A DNA stretch of 36,576 nt from an uncultured Alphaproteobacteria bacterium (GTDB lineage: Bacteria > Pseudomonadota > Alphaproteobacteria > Bin95): NCBI GenBank assembly GCA_938083135.1, contig CALLKY010000081.1, positions 1 through 36,576 of the forward strand, given 5' to 3'. The position numbers and the translations under genes were made by a program. Below the pieces are notes generated by a model. It made no database searches. It was not told where the DNA came from and saw only the letters and a list, made by a program, of their open reading frames with translations. This document shows, one piece after another, positions 24,741 through 33,447 of the stretch. Every line of letters begins with the position of its first letter. The first letter of the stretch is position 1.

Positions 24741-25511
24741 TTAATCAACTACCAGGGAGATCGTTGTCGTCTCATCCATGCCGTCGCCGTACCAGGCGCG
24801 GATTGCAGCTTCACGTTTGGCCAGATAGCGCGGCTGGCCTGCGTCGTCCAGGTCCATCGGCACGTCATGGCCGGGGACGAGCACGTTGCCAGCCCGCGTG
24901 CGCCATAAATCCCAGATCATCTCGATAGTGGCGCGGCTGATCGCGGGATCATAGGTCATGTCTGTATTGCGGGAGACAAGCTCCGCGCGGTTCTTAGCGC
25001 TATCGCCCGTGAAGATCACGTCTTTTTCTTTGCCCGCCAACTTGAACGTCACGCAACCGGGTGTGTGGCCGGGTGCCAGGTGCATGGTGATTCCGGGGAA
25101 TACCTCGTCGCCATCTTTGGCGCGAACCAGCGTCGGCAGCAAGTTCAGTTCCTTGACATACAGCTCCGGCACTGGGGTTTCGCCCCAGGGCTGGTCCAGC
25201 GCCCAATCCATCTCAATGTCCGCGATGACGGTGCGGGCTTTCGGGAATAGCACCCAATTGAGCGCATGGTCATAATGGGAATGGCTCAGCAGCACATCCG
25301 TAACATCGCTCGGCTTTAGGCCGCGTTCTGCCAGTGCTGCGATCAACATTTGGCGATGGCCAAATGCGCCGACATCAATCAATGCAATGCGATCCTGATA
25401 GCGGATAAGCGCAATCGTGCTCCAGCCAAGGGCTCCATGGCACACGGATTTACCAGGAAAACCGGTTACGAGGATTTCGATGTGATACCCATCGACTTGT
25501 AGCTGTTTCAT
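24741..25511 (-). CDS. Metallo-beta-lactamase-fold hydrolase (lactonase-like)
   Basis: The 256-residue protein has the dinuclear metal motif HSHYDH (77-82), then GHTPG with His149, FTGDS with Asp170, and a late GHD motif (VLVPGHDVP). Overall order and length resemble AHL lactonases and related lactone or ester hydrolases. In a cluster with Baeyer-Villiger enzymes, a lactone-opening role would make metabolic sense (inference). No signal peptide. It starts 17 bp after the SDR gene upstream and is likely co-transcribed. Confidence 0.87.
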   Translation of the reverse strand: MKQLQVDGYHIEILVTGFPGKSVCHGALGWSTIALIRYQDRIALIDVGAFGHRQMLIAALAERGLKPSDVTDVLLSHSHYDHALNWVLFPKARTVIADIEMDWALDQPWGETPVPELYVKELNLLPTLVRAKDGDEVFPGITMHLAPGHTPGCVTFKLAGKEKDVIFTGDSAKNRAELVSRNTDMTYDPAISRATIEMIWDLWRTRAGNVLVPGHDVPMDLDDAGQPRYLAKREAAIRAWYGDGMDETTTISLVVD

Positions 25512-25528
25512 CGGCCTGGAACCTCAAA

Positions 25529-26311
25529 TCACATTGCGCTGATGCCGCCATCCACCAGCAGTTCAGAGCCGGTGGTATAGCTGCTTTCGTCGGATGCCAG
25601 GAAGAGGATGGCATAGGCGATCTCCTTCGGCTCGCCCACCCTGCCAATCGGTACCTGGCGGGCAAGCTTGCGCATCGCTTCCTCAGCACCGAATTTTTCA
25701 CGGTGTTTGTCGAGGATGGGTGTATCGACGAATGTGGGGTGCACGCTGTTGCAGCGAATTTCATAGCCCTGGCGGCAGCAATGCAGCGCTACGGATTTCG
25801 ATAGATGCCGCACCGCCGCCTTCGCAGAATTATACGCCGCCATATTATGACCAGCGATATTCCCAGCAATGGATGAAATATTGACGATGGAGCCCTTGGG
25901 ACTGCCAACCCCAGCGGCAAGCGTTTCCGCGATCAACGGAATGCCGTGCTTGCAGCCAAGGAATACGCCGTCCAGATCAATTGCATGGACACGGCGCCAG
26001 TCCTCCAGTGCGATTTCGGTGACAGGCTGGGTCCAGCCGATACCGGCGCTGTTCAGCAATACATGCAGGCCGCCAAAGTGCTCTTTCGTTGCGGCGAGGG
26101 CAGCAATCCAGGAGTCTTCGTCCGTTACATCCAGATGTGTGAATGCGCCTGCGTCCCCCAGCGAGGCTGCAACAGCACGACCGCCGTCTTCGTTGATATC
26201 GGCGATCATCACTTGACCGCCTTCCGCCACAAACATCTCTGCGGATGCTTTCGCGAGGCCAGATGCCCCGCCTGTCATCAACGCAATCTTCCCTGCAACC
26301 CGGCCTGCCAT
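25529..26311 (-). CDS. Classical short-chain dehydrogenase/reductase
   Basis: A 260-residue SDR with cofactor loop TGGASGLA (13-20, the final Gly replaced by Ala), NSAG, NISSIAG with the catalytic Ser, Y-N-S-A-K and the VDGGISAM end. The acidic beta-2 end (IADINED) suggests NAD. It looks functional and is the first gene of the minus-strand oxidative cluster, followed by the lactonase-like hydrolase. Confidence 0.9.
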   Translation of the reverse strand: MAGRVAGKIALMTGGASGLAKASAEMFVAEGGQVMIADINEDGGRAVAASLGDAGAFTHLDVTDEDSWIAALAATKEHFGGLHVLLNSAGIGWTQPVTEIALEDWRRVHAIDLDGVFLGCKHGIPLIAETLAAGVGSPKGSIVNISSIAGNIAGHNMAAYNSAKAAVRHLSKSVALHCCRQGYEIRCNSVHPTFVDTPILDKHREKFGAEEAMRKLARQVPIGRVGEPKEIAYAILFLASDESSYTTGSELLVDGGISAM

Positions 26312-26414
26312 GATCTCTAATGCTCCCGTTCTTCAATTCTTTTCAGAACTATCGCATGGACTTTGCAGCGAAATAAAGGCGAGAACACCCGATGGCATAA
26401 ATCTGTTTTAAAAG

Positions 26415-26428
26415 AAGATCTTGATCTT
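26415..26428 (-). terminator. Possible weak terminator after the DUF2335 remnant
   Basis: On the minus strand AAGATC-AA-GATCTT (26428-26415) is followed directly by CTTTT. The stem is short and AT-rich, so it is weak. It lies about 30 bp past the DUF2335 stop, in an otherwise empty stretch 26312-26456 where nothing else is visible. Confidence 0.3.
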
Positions 26429-26456
26429 GCAACCAAGGCAATTGAAATTCTTAATA

Positions 26457-26990
26457 TCAGGAGCTTTGTTCAGCATCTTCCTGTTGAGTTTCTTCTTTTT
26501 TCGCGCGGTCTAACGTTGCTGAAGCAACATCTCCGGTTTTGTTGGTCACAATCCTAGAAATAACACCACCTGTCGAAATGCATGCGACTGTTCCAATGCC
26601 GAGCATCGCTGCAGCCCAGGAAGGTCCACCCACGAACATAATCGCTATAGCGCCACCTAACCCAATTACTCCCAGCGAGAACATAAGCAACGGAGATATA
26701 ATGGATGCCAGCATTGAGATATTGGCTGATTTTTCTTCAATACGCCGACGATGCGCACTTTCATCATGCCAAGCCGTTACGATCCTTTCCGCAAGGCCTG
26801 GTACCGCTAGATCTTACTGCCTCATCATTTCCGGAGGCGGTAGCGGACCTTGATGCGTTGTCAGGGAAGCGTGAACTGCGATAGGCGTTGTGCGAGCTTC
26901 ACCTGTTTCAGGGTCAGAGATTTGCACTTGAGCATGAATGATTTCACCATCAGATGCATCGAATTCGTCATCACTTCCAGGTGGGCACAT
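26457..26990 (-). pseudogene. DUF2335-family membrane protein, interrupted by an in-frame TAA
   Basis: From ATG 26988-26990 the frame gives 58 residues ending GPLPPPEMMRQ, then TAA (26814-26816), then continues DLAVPGLAERIVTAWHDESA to a stop at 26457. Together this reads as a DUF2335 protein: the LPPPE-x-x-x-x-Y-x-x-x-PGLAERI-x-x-HR motif followed by two transmembrane helices (around SPLLMFSLGVIGLGGAIAIM and AAAMLGIGTVACIS). The TAA sits exactly where family members have a Tyr, so TAT or TAC to TAA is the simplest change. An internal ATG at 26714 could start only the two-helix remainder (85 residues). The family's function is unknown. It overlaps the preceding small gene by 20 bp. Confidence 0.78.
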
Positions 26991-27315
26991 GGCGCTGAAT
27001 TACTTTTTCTGCATCGAGCGTCAATCGCTCAATATCGGAAGAAAGTGCATCTGAGGTCGAGATTCGCTTAGTATGTGCCGCACATACGCCAGATAAATTC
27101 ATCGCACCAACGCCAATCCAACTACCATGCGCAATTGGCGATAGTTCAGCGGCCAGTGTTGCCCATTTCAAAATAGAAGAGACTGTCGATTTCCTCGTCC
27201 CATAACTGATCTGGTCGGCGGCAGTATTCTTGCGCTGCACGGCCGACGACCCAGACAATTTCTTTGTCTGATCGCGACTAGAATGATGAATCGAGTGTCT
27301 ATTGCTCATGGTCAC
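26971..27315 (-). CDS. Small hypothetical protein (114 aa) upstream of the DUF2335 gene
   Basis: No family recognised. The N-terminal 40 residues are polar and basic; the middle is mildly hydrophobic (SILKWATLAAELSPIAHGSW). The start is GTG 27315 or, more likely, ATG 27309, both with only weak ribosome-binding sites. It overlaps the DUF2335 remnant by 20 bp, as in a coupled pair, and lies in the AT-rich island. A tandem 14-bp repeat sits about 42-70 bp upstream. It could be real or a decayed frame. Confidence 0.45.
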   Translation of the reverse strand: MTMSNRHSIHHSSRDQTKKLSGSSAVQRKNTAADQISYGTRKSTVSSILKWATLAAELSPIAHGSWIGVGAMNLSGVCAAHTKRISTSDALSSDIERLTLDAEKVIQRHVPTWK

Positions 27316-27356
27316 TCATTTTCTCGTTCACTTGCTTACACGGGCTTAACAAATTC

Positions 27357-27384
27357 TAAGAATGCTTAGTTAAGAATGCTTAGT
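27357..27384. repeat. Two contiguous copies of a 14-bp near-palindromic repeat
   Basis: TAAGAATGCTTAGT occurs twice head to tail (27357-27370 and 27371-27384) without mismatch. Each copy is itself an inverted repeat (CTAAG-AATG-CTTAG for the first, TAAG-AATG-CTTA for the second). The position just upstream of the 27315 start suggests an operator for that small operon. Iteron or element-end origin is also possible. Confidence 0.6.
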
Positions 27385-27460
27385 ATAGTTGATCTCAGCC
27401 TGTTATGGCAAATTTAGTTTCAAATCGATGTTTGTCTAGCCTTCGAGCCGGTGGTAGTTG

Positions 27461-28255
27461 CTATTCGCCTGTGAGGCTTAAGGGCTGGCGCGCTTCGATG
27501 ATCTTGCGGACGAGGATGAGGTCGTCAGGCTTATCAACATCGATGGCGGCTTCGGCCTGGGACATTTGTATGGCAGCGACCGGTACGTCGAGCTTCCGGC
27601 TTAAGCGCACCATGGCGTCATCCAGTCCAAGCTTGCCCATGGCGTAGAGAGCGACGGCTTTGATATCGACGGATCGAATAAGCTTCAGCGGGTTTTTGCG
27701 ATTGCGGTCGATTTCCTGCCAGAAGCCAAGCGCGTCCGCGGCATTGGGCCTTGCCAGCGCGAAGAGATTGCAGCCAGAAAACCCGCCTTCTGCGAACTTC
27801 AGATATGTGCGCCGCACGTCCGGATACGCGGCCTTGATCACGTGTTCCGAGGCGAGGCCGACGGAGGCTGAAGCCCCTTTCTCCAAAGCACCGGCGAGAA
27901 ATTCTTCCACCATGTCTGCTGTCAGCAAGCCGTGATCACCGGTGACGATCAGAAGCGGTGGGCCCAATTGCTCAAGTCCGCTGGTAACCGTTCCAACCAC
28001 GCTATCAGCAGCGCGGGCAGCTTCGGGGCGGGGGGAGATGCCGTCGAGTAATGTGGCGTCCTCAATAGCGGTAACCACGCGGCCAACGCTGGGGGCGGCA
28101 TCCAAGGCATCGATCACGCGCTGGAGTACGGGTTTACCGCAAATGTCGATCAGCGTTTTGTTGGAAACGCCTTCCGCGAGCGCCAGTGGATCGTTCGGTC
28201 GTCCAGCTGCCAGGACGAGCGCGGTCCATGCGCCTGTCATGCCTTCATCGCTCAT
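27461..28255 (-). CDS. MobA-like NTP transferase (nucleotidyltransferase)
   Basis: A 264-residue Rossmann-like nucleotidyltransferase. The N-terminal signature is LVLAAGRPNDPLA (about 13-25) with NKTLIDICGKPVLQRVIDAL, where Lys33 and the GKP loop bind the NTP. LLIVTGDHGLLT carries the metal-binding Asp, and AIDVDKPDDL closes the domain. Relatives make CDP-, GDP- or UDP-activated sugars, alcohols or cofactors. The unusual GRPNDPLA loop argues against MobA proper. Its ATG overlaps the stop of the GNAT-like gene as ATGA, so it belongs to that operon. It may supply an activated headgroup (inference). Confidence 0.83.
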   Translation of the reverse strand: MSDEGMTGAWTALVLAAGRPNDPLALAEGVSNKTLIDICGKPVLQRVIDALDAAPSVGRVVTAIEDATLLDGISPRPEAARAADSVVGTVTSGLEQLGPPLLIVTGDHGLLTADMVEEFLAGALEKGASASVGLASEHVIKAAYPDVRRTYLKFAEGGFSGCNLFALARPNAADALGFWQEIDRNRKNPLKLIRSVDIKAVALYAMGKLGLDDAMVRLSRKLDVPVAAIQMSQAEAAIDVDKPDDLILVRKIIEARQPLSLTGE

Positions 28256-29403
28256 AGCAGCGCCTTCTGGTAGACGCGGTAGGTTTTATAGGCTTCCGCA
28301 CCACCAGATTCTGCGATGCGGCGCATGGGGATATTGTCCTCCAAAATCCACGACATCTCCATTTTTTCATAGCCACGCTCGGCATGGCCATCGCCCAGGG
28401 CCTTGACCAGCGTCATGCTGACCAGGGGGCCAAGCGCTAAGTCGGCCTGAATATCCTTCACGACGCCCATCAGCAGGATGCGCGCGGATTTAGGCTTGCG
28501 CACTTTCAGCCGCCAAAGGAATTTCAACAGTGCTAAGGGTGATCCAGCGCCGCCAAGGCCCGAAAGCGCTTCATTCACATTTGGCAAGCTGGCGGCCATT
28601 CCGATAGGTCGACCATTGATTTCGACGATGAAGATCAGGCCATAATCCGCAATCATCTTGAATGCGTCCGCGAGCGCCTTGATCTCCTTCTCCGACATTG
28701 GCACGTAGCCCCAATTTTCGGACCAAGCGTCATTGAAAACGGCCAGCACCGCCGCGAGATCATGGTCGAACGCGCGTTTGTCGAAGCAGCGGATACGGGC
28801 ACCCTCTACTTGCTCCAGTTTTGCGGCGAATGCAGTGACGCGTCGCGGCAAGCCTTGTCGGGGATCATAACGGTAAGCGATTAAGTCTTTGGCTTTGGTA
28901 TATCCGGCGGCTTCAATATGGCCCCCGGCCCATGCCGGGTCGTAACCCATGAGCAGCATGGACGGTGTGTCGAAGCCATCGACGAGCAGGCCAAAATCTT
29001 CATTCACAGACAGGCTGGCAGGGCCGATGGCGAGATTGCATCCGCGCTCCTTCAGCCAAGCTTCTGCCGTTCTAAGCAATTCCCGATAAAGGGCAGGATC
29101 ATCCTCTCCGGCGATGCAGCCAAAATGGCCGTCGCCCTTGCCGTAGCGGTCCTGATGGCGCTGGTTGATTTGGGCGGAGATACGGCCAACGGGGCGATCA
29201 TCACCATTCAAAGCGACCCAGAATGCGGCCTCTCCATGGCCATAGAATGGGTGCTTTTTGGGCTCCAGGCGATGTTTCGCATCCATGGTCAGGGGTACAA
29301 TAAAGTTCGGATTGCCTTTCAGCACAGTCCCTGGTGCCGCCAAGAACGCACGTTTGGTCTTAGCGTCGGTAACGGGGAGGATGCGGTAATCCGGCAAGGT
29401 CAA
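28252..29403 (-). CDS. GNAT-fold acyltransferase-like protein (383 aa)
   Basis: A large soluble protein of a conserved bacterial family with a GNAT-like core. Visible blocks are GNPNFIVPLTMDAKHRLEPK, HGEAAFWVAL...PVGRISAQIN, FGCIAGEDDPALYRELL, AIGPASLSVNEDFGLLVDGF and a late second acetyltransferase-like half. Similar proteins turn up near lipid genes, and from memory a protein of this general kind has been linked to bacterial ceramide synthesis; I cannot verify that here. The start is TTG 29401-29403, overlapping the desaturase stop (TTGA). An N-acyltransferase role is inference. Confidence 0.75.
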   Translation of the reverse strand: MTLPDYRILPVTDAKTKRAFLAAPGTVLKGNPNFIVPLTMDAKHRLEPKKHPFYGHGEAAFWVALNGDDRPVGRISAQINQRHQDRYGKGDGHFGCIAGEDDPALYRELLRTAEAWLKERGCNLAIGPASLSVNEDFGLLVDGFDTPSMLLMGYDPAWAGGHIEAAGYTKAKDLIAYRYDPRQGLPRRVTAFAAKLEQVEGARIRCFDKRAFDHDLAAVLAVFNDAWSENWGYVPMSEKEIKALADAFKMIADYGLIFIVEINGRPIGMAASLPNVNEALSGLGGAGSPLALLKFLWRLKVRKPKSARILLMGVVKDIQADLALGPLVSMTLVKALGDGHAERGYEKMEMSWILEDNIPMRRIAESGGAEAYKTYRVYQKALL

Positions 29404-30137
29404 TCCTTAGCCGTCAGCCCGGATTGCTCCGCGACCCATGGATATTTCGAATATTCTTCCGCTGTATAGCCAAGGTTCCGGACAGTCGGGCTTGCCGGTT
29501 TTTCGGATATTTTGCCGTAATATGAGCCAAACAGCTTGTCCCAAAGGAACGTCGTGATGCCGTAATTGCCCTGCTCGCTATGGAAATGGTGGGCCATGTG
29601 CAAGCGCTTGATCTTTTTCAGCCAGGCGCGCTTTGGCGTGAATCCAAGATGCTGAATGCAGTGGCAGAATTCGTAGATGCACGTGACGAACAGCCCGCAC
29701 GCGAATGCTGATGCCGCACCACCCGGCCCGCCGATCGCCCAGCCCAAAGGGATGGTGGCCATGGCGATAGTCGGCAGCGTCGTGTAGAGCGCGCCAAACA
29801 GCACACCAAGATCGTTCGGATCGCCATGATGGTCGAAATGGATGCGCTTCCAAACGGACGCTGTCAGCGGGCTTTTATACAGGTAGCGGCCATGCAGTAC
29901 GAACCGGTGCAGCACATACCAGACCAGCCCATAGATAAAGATGGTTACGACGACGGCGGCCAGCGCGGCCAGAAACCCAGGCCAGTAATAGATGGCAGCG
30001 GCAGTGCTCAGCACACCAAGACCCAAATATCCCTGGATCGCCGGAAATGCGAAATAAGCGCGCACTAGGTCTGGCACCGTCATCCGGTCCAGATAGTGTT
30101 TGCGCCCGTCCCAAAGCGCGGACCTAAGGAAAGCCAT
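29400..30137 (-). CDS. Fatty acid hydroxylase / sterol desaturase family membrane di-iron enzyme
   Basis: The ATG at 30137 gives 245 residues with four or so membrane helices and the histidine boxes of the family: HRFVLH (77-82), HFDHH (100-104), HCIQH (159-163) and HMAHH (180-184) followed by HSEQGNYG. These bind a di-iron centre that hydroxylates or desaturates lipid chains or sterols. The longer frame upstream to 30518 overlaps the divergent LptF gene and is rejected. It is the first gene of the minus-strand lipid arm. Confidence 0.9.
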   Translation of the reverse strand: MAFLRSALWDGRKHYLDRMTVPDLVRAYFAFPAIQGYLGLGVLSTAAAIYYWPGFLAALAAVVVTIFIYGLVWYVLHRFVLHGRYLYKSPLTASVWKRIHFDHHGDPNDLGVLFGALYTTLPTIAMATIPLGWAIGGPGGAASAFACGLFVTCIYEFCHCIQHLGFTPKRAWLKKIKRLHMAHHFHSEQGNYGITTFLWDKLFGSYYGKISEKPASPTVRNLGYTAEEYSKYPWVAEQSGLTAKD

Positions 30138-30248
30138 GTCTCGGCCTCGTTTCAATTGCTCATGCTGCCAAGGCCGTGATTTAGGACTGTGCGGGCGCGC
30201 GCGCAAGACCGGCTGACCCGGGCGAGTGCCCATGCTAAGACACCTCCC
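30138..30248. promoter_or_regulatory. Divergent promoter region of the two lipid-cassette arms
   Basis: This 111-bp gap separates the desaturase (minus) and LptF (plus) starts and must drive both operons. It contains CAATTG and a GCGCGCGCGC run near 30195. No convincing -35/-10 or operator could be fixed. Confidence 0.4.
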
Positions 30249-31415
30249 ATGGGCCGTATTGACCGCTATATCCTGAGCCACATGGCCGGGCCGTTCTTCG
30301 GCGCGCTTTTCGGCGTGCTCGCATTGCTGATGCTTGAGCGGCTGCTGCGTCTGCTTGATCTCGTGAATTCGAACGAGGGGGCGCTTCGCTATATCTTCGA
30401 CATGCTGACCAATTTGGCGCCGCATTATTTGGGCCTGGCACTGCCAGCGGCATTGTTCATTGCCTGCTATGTCGGCTACCGACGGCTTGCCACAACCAGT
30501 GAAATTGCGGCGTTGCAAAGCATCGGCAGGGGGCTTGGCCGCATGGCGTTTCCAGCGTTTATGGCCGCCACATTGATCGCCGCGTTCTCAGCCCTGCTCC
30601 ATGGATACCTTCAGCCCCATGGCCGGTATGCGTATAGAAGCCTTGGGTTTTTAGCCGCCCATGCCTCCATCGCTGCCGCCCTCGAATCCGGCGCATTCCT
30701 GGAAAATGACGGCATCACCTTTATGGCGGAACAGGCGACGCCTGGCGGTCGCACATTGGCCAAGGTGTTTGTTTATGAAGAGCGCCCAGACGGTGTTGCA
30801 CGCATCATCACATCGAAAGGCGGCGCGCTCATTGAAAGTGCCGATGGGCAGCGCTCTGCTCTCCATTTCAAAGATGGCTTGATGGTTGAGGAGGACGATA
30901 AAGGCGGGCGGCGGCGCATCACCTTCAATACGTTTGATTGGCCAATAGACCGCGGTGCCCTCGGCGCGTTCCGCCCCCGTGGGGCCAATGAACGAGAACT
31001 CACCTGGCTAGAACTCTATGCCGCCCGCGACAATCCGCCGGAAGCGACCACGCGCGCCCGCGTTGTTTCAGAGATTCATGCCCGCGCCGCCCGTGCTTTC
31101 GCGGTGCTGCTTATGCCGATGTTGGCAATCCCGCTTGCTGTGGCTGGTATCCGCACCCGTACGTCCGGGCCGCTGGCGTTTGGCATCGTCACAATGCTGG
31201 TGTTTACCCAGGCGCTGCAATTCGGCGAAGGCATGGCGGATTTGGAGCGAGCGCCCGTCCTGGTCGCAATCTGGACACCGGTGCTCGGGCTTCTGCTGAT
31301 ATCAGGATTCCTATTCTGGCGAACATGGCGCGGTGTCGGCTTCAATCCAGGCGATTGGCTACCGCAAATTAGCTTCAAACGCCGCAGCAAGGTGACAGAG
31401 GCGGGCGGATCATGA
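30249..31415 (+). CDS. LptF/LptG-family permease (first of pair, LptF-like)
   Basis: The ATG at 30249 gives a 388-residue protein with the family layout: N-terminal IDRYILSHMAGPFFGALFG helix, two more helices, a periplasmic beta-jellyroll-like domain (about 150-290), then three C-terminal helices (from about AFAVLLMPMLAIPLAV). LptF and LptG with the ATPase LptB extract LPS from the inner membrane. Here no LptB or LptC gene is nearby and the partners are lipid-modifying enzymes, so the pair may be a paralogue moving another lipid (inference). Its stop overlaps the next start as ATGA. Confidence 0.85.
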   Translation: MGRIDRYILSHMAGPFFGALFGVLALLMLERLLRLLDLVNSNEGALRYIFDMLTNLAPHYLGLALPAALFIACYVGYRRLATTSEIAALQSIGRGLGRMAFPAFMAATLIAAFSALLHGYLQPHGRYAYRSLGFLAAHASIAAALESGAFLENDGITFMAEQATPGGRTLAKVFVYEERPDGVARIITSKGGALIESADGQRSALHFKDGLMVEEDDKGGRRRITFNTFDWPIDRGALGAFRPRGANERELTWLELYAARDNPPEATTRARVVSEIHARAARAFAVLLMPMLAIPLAVAGIRTRTSGPLAFGIVTMLVFTQALQFGEGMADLERAPVLVAIWTPVLGLLLISGFLFWRTWRGVGFNPGDWLPQISFKRRSKVTEAGGS

Positions 31416-32482
31416 TCAGTACGCTCGACCGATATCTGCTGCGCCGCCTGATCAGTTCATTCGCCGTTGTATTTCTGGGCGTAGTTGGCCTTGCCGCTAC
31501 CCTCGACTTGCTGGCCAATGCGGATGAAGCCGTGGAGGGGGCGGAGAAGCTTGGCGGGCTTGGTGTGTATTTGATCGCACGCTTGCCTTTGATCGCGCTG
31601 GAGCTTGCGCCCATCGCTGGCCTTTTGTCCGCCTTGGTGACGCTATTGGCTTTGGCGCGTTCAGGGGAGCTTGCGGCGGCAGGCGCACTTGGAGCCGGGC
31701 AGGGACGCAGCATCCGTGCGCTTTTACCCGCTGCCATCGGCTTCGGATTGGCGATGTATTTCATTGCGGAACTGGCCGCCCCGCCTGCCGCCGCTACTCT
31801 CCGCGCTATGGGGCTGGAGCCATTTGCACGTCTAGCTAGGCCGACCGAGGCGATTTGGCTTCGTGAGGACCAGGATATCGCCCGCATCAACAAAGCGTCA
31901 GCGGACGACAATACGCTGACAGGTGTCCGCATTTTCCGCCGCGATGCGGATGGCAGACTAACGGAGGAAGTGCGGGCTGCACGGGCTGAGCGCGCGGGAA
32001 GTAACGGATGGACCTTCCATGATGTAACTGTCCTTCCAGGGGATGGTAGCCCCTCGCGGCGAATGAATGTGTTGGCGTGGCCACACCCGCTCGGGCCGGG
32101 GTCCTTTGGGCTTTTGGCAGCACATCCTTCCGAATTGCCGATGCAGATGGTCCGGGACCTGGGCGATCATCCAGGTGCTAGCGCCAAGCCACCGTTTTAC
32201 TATGAGCTTTGGGTGCAACGGAAATATGCGGCACCCGTTGGGGCAGCACTCATGCTGATGTTGGCGGTGCCGTTCGCGGGCCGGATGACGCGCGGTCGCT
32301 CTATGGGCTGGCCCTTGGCGGCGGGTCTGCTCGTGGGTTTTGCCTATTTTGTGTTTGAGAGTTTGGCGATGGCGGCCGCAGAAACTGGTGCGATCTCGCC
32401 TTTAGCGGGTGCATGGGGACCGCCAATGACGCTGGCGCTGGCCACTGCCACGATGATGGCGTTTCAGGAAAAACCAGGATGA
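31412..32482 (+). CDS. LptF/LptG-family permease (second of pair, LptG-like)
   Basis: A 356-residue protein beginning STLDRYLLRRLISSFAVVFL, with helices at the N-terminus, a periplasmic domain (about 140-260) and C-terminal helices around AAPVGAALMLMLAVPFAGR and GLLVGFAYFVFESLAMAA. The final LAGAWGPPMTLALATATMM block is the typical LptG end. It overlaps the LptF-like gene and the lipid kinase gene by ATGA at both ends, so the four plus-strand genes are a single coupled operon. The dedicated substrate is not known. Confidence 0.85.
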   Translation: MISTLDRYLLRRLISSFAVVFLGVVGLAATLDLLANADEAVEGAEKLGGLGVYLIARLPLIALELAPIAGLLSALVTLLALARSGELAAAGALGAGQGRSIRALLPAAIGFGLAMYFIAELAAPPAAATLRAMGLEPFARLARPTEAIWLREDQDIARINKASADDNTLTGVRIFRRDADGRLTEEVRAARAERAGSNGWTFHDVTVLPGDGSPSRRMNVLAWPHPLGPGSFGLLAAHPSELPMQMVRDLGDHPGASAKPPFYYELWVQRKYAAPVGAALMLMLAVPFAGRMTRGRSMGWPLAAGLLVGFAYFVFESLAMAAAETGAISPLAGAWGPPMTLALATATMMAFQEKPG

Positions 32483-33447
32483 ACTCGCCGCCGCGCAGGT
32501 TTGGCGCACTGGTCAATCCCAATAGCCGCCGCAATCGCAAGGTCGATGCAGCGCACTTGCGCGCGCTTGGCCCCAATATCGAACTAACCGAGTCCCCAGC
32601 GGATGCGCCAGCCGCACTCCGCCGGATGGCGGCAAACGGTGTGGATGTGGTTGCGGTGAGCGGCGGCGACGGGGCTGTCATGACGGCGTTATCAGCCATC
32701 CTGATCGAGGGCACCTTCGATCCTCCACCAATTCTGTGCCTATTGCCGTCCGGCACAACGAATATGACGGCTGGTGATATTGGCCTGAAGGCAACCCTCG
32801 CTGAAGCCAAAGCGCTGGCGGAATCTGGCGGTGGTCGGTTGGTCAGGCGGCCCATCCTGCGGCTTGATAACGTCATGGATGCAAATGGCGTTATGGGCGC
32901 GCATGCGGGTATGTTTTTCGGTGCCATTGGCATTTGCCGCGCAATCGCATTTTGCCGCGCGCATCTCCATAGCCGGGGCGTTGTGGGTGTCGGCGCCTCA
33001 TGGTTGACGCTCCTACCGCTGCTGCTGAAGAACCTGACCTCCGCAAAGGAAAATGGCGTATTGGCGCCAGCGCCTGCTGCGATCCGTGTGTTTGATCAGG
33101 CTGGTGATGAGATTGAGACGCTAGACGGCCCATGGTCTGTGTTGATGGCGTCCACATTGGAAAAACTGGTGATGGGTGCCCGGCCGTTTTGGGGCGAAGG
33201 TGTTGGCCTTGGTGTTGACGCAACGTTTGTGCGCGCCCCGCCGCCGCATCTCGCGCGGTCGATCCGCCCGCTTTTGTTTGGTGCCGCAAAGCGCCCGCCA
33301 GAACCCGGATACCAGAGCCGGCGGGCGGCTGCATTTGAGATTGCCTATACGGGCCAGGTGACTTTGGATGGCGAGCTCTATGACGCTGATGCAGCAACGC
33401 CGCTCCGCCTTAGTTTCGCCGGTGAAATCAGGTTTCTGGTGAAATGA
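32479..33447 (+). CDS. Diacylglycerol kinase-family lipid kinase
   Basis: The ATG at 32479 gives 322 residues with the DAGK/sphingosine-kinase catalytic signature: FGALVNPNSRRNR start, VSGGDGAV (60-67), LPSGTTNMTA (89-98) and a late VTLDGELYDAD. These enzymes phosphorylate diacylglycerol, sphingoid bases or ceramide using ATP. The acceptor cannot be told from sequence. It is flanked by the LptG-like permease and a Tam41-like cytidylyltransferase, both overlapping by ATGA; making a phospholipid precursor for that neighbour is the natural reading. Confidence 0.88.
   Translation: MNSPPRRFGALVNPNSRRNRKVDAAHLRALGPNIELTESPADAPAALRRMAANGVDVVAVSGGDGAVMTALSAILIEGTFDPPPILCLLPSGTTNMTAGDIGLKATLAEAKALAESGGGRLVRRPILRLDNVMDANGVMGAHAGMFFGAIGICRAIAFCRAHLHSRGVVGVGASWLTLLPLLLKNLTSAKENGVLAPAPAAIRVFDQAGDEIETLDGPWSVLMASTLEKLVMGARPFWGEGVGLGVDATFVRAPPPHLARSIRPLLFGAAKRPPEPGYQSRRAAAFEIAYTGQVTLDGELYDADAATPLRLSFAGEIRFLVK

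Noticed and set aside
26363-26557. 64-codon plus-strand frame in the AT-rich island
   Set aside because: It is largely antisense to the DUF2335 remnant and has no ribosome-binding site or recognisable domain.
30138-30518. N-terminal extension of the hydroxylase frame up to 30518
   Set aside because: It would overlap the divergent LptF-like gene; the family N-terminus begins at MAFLRS (30137).
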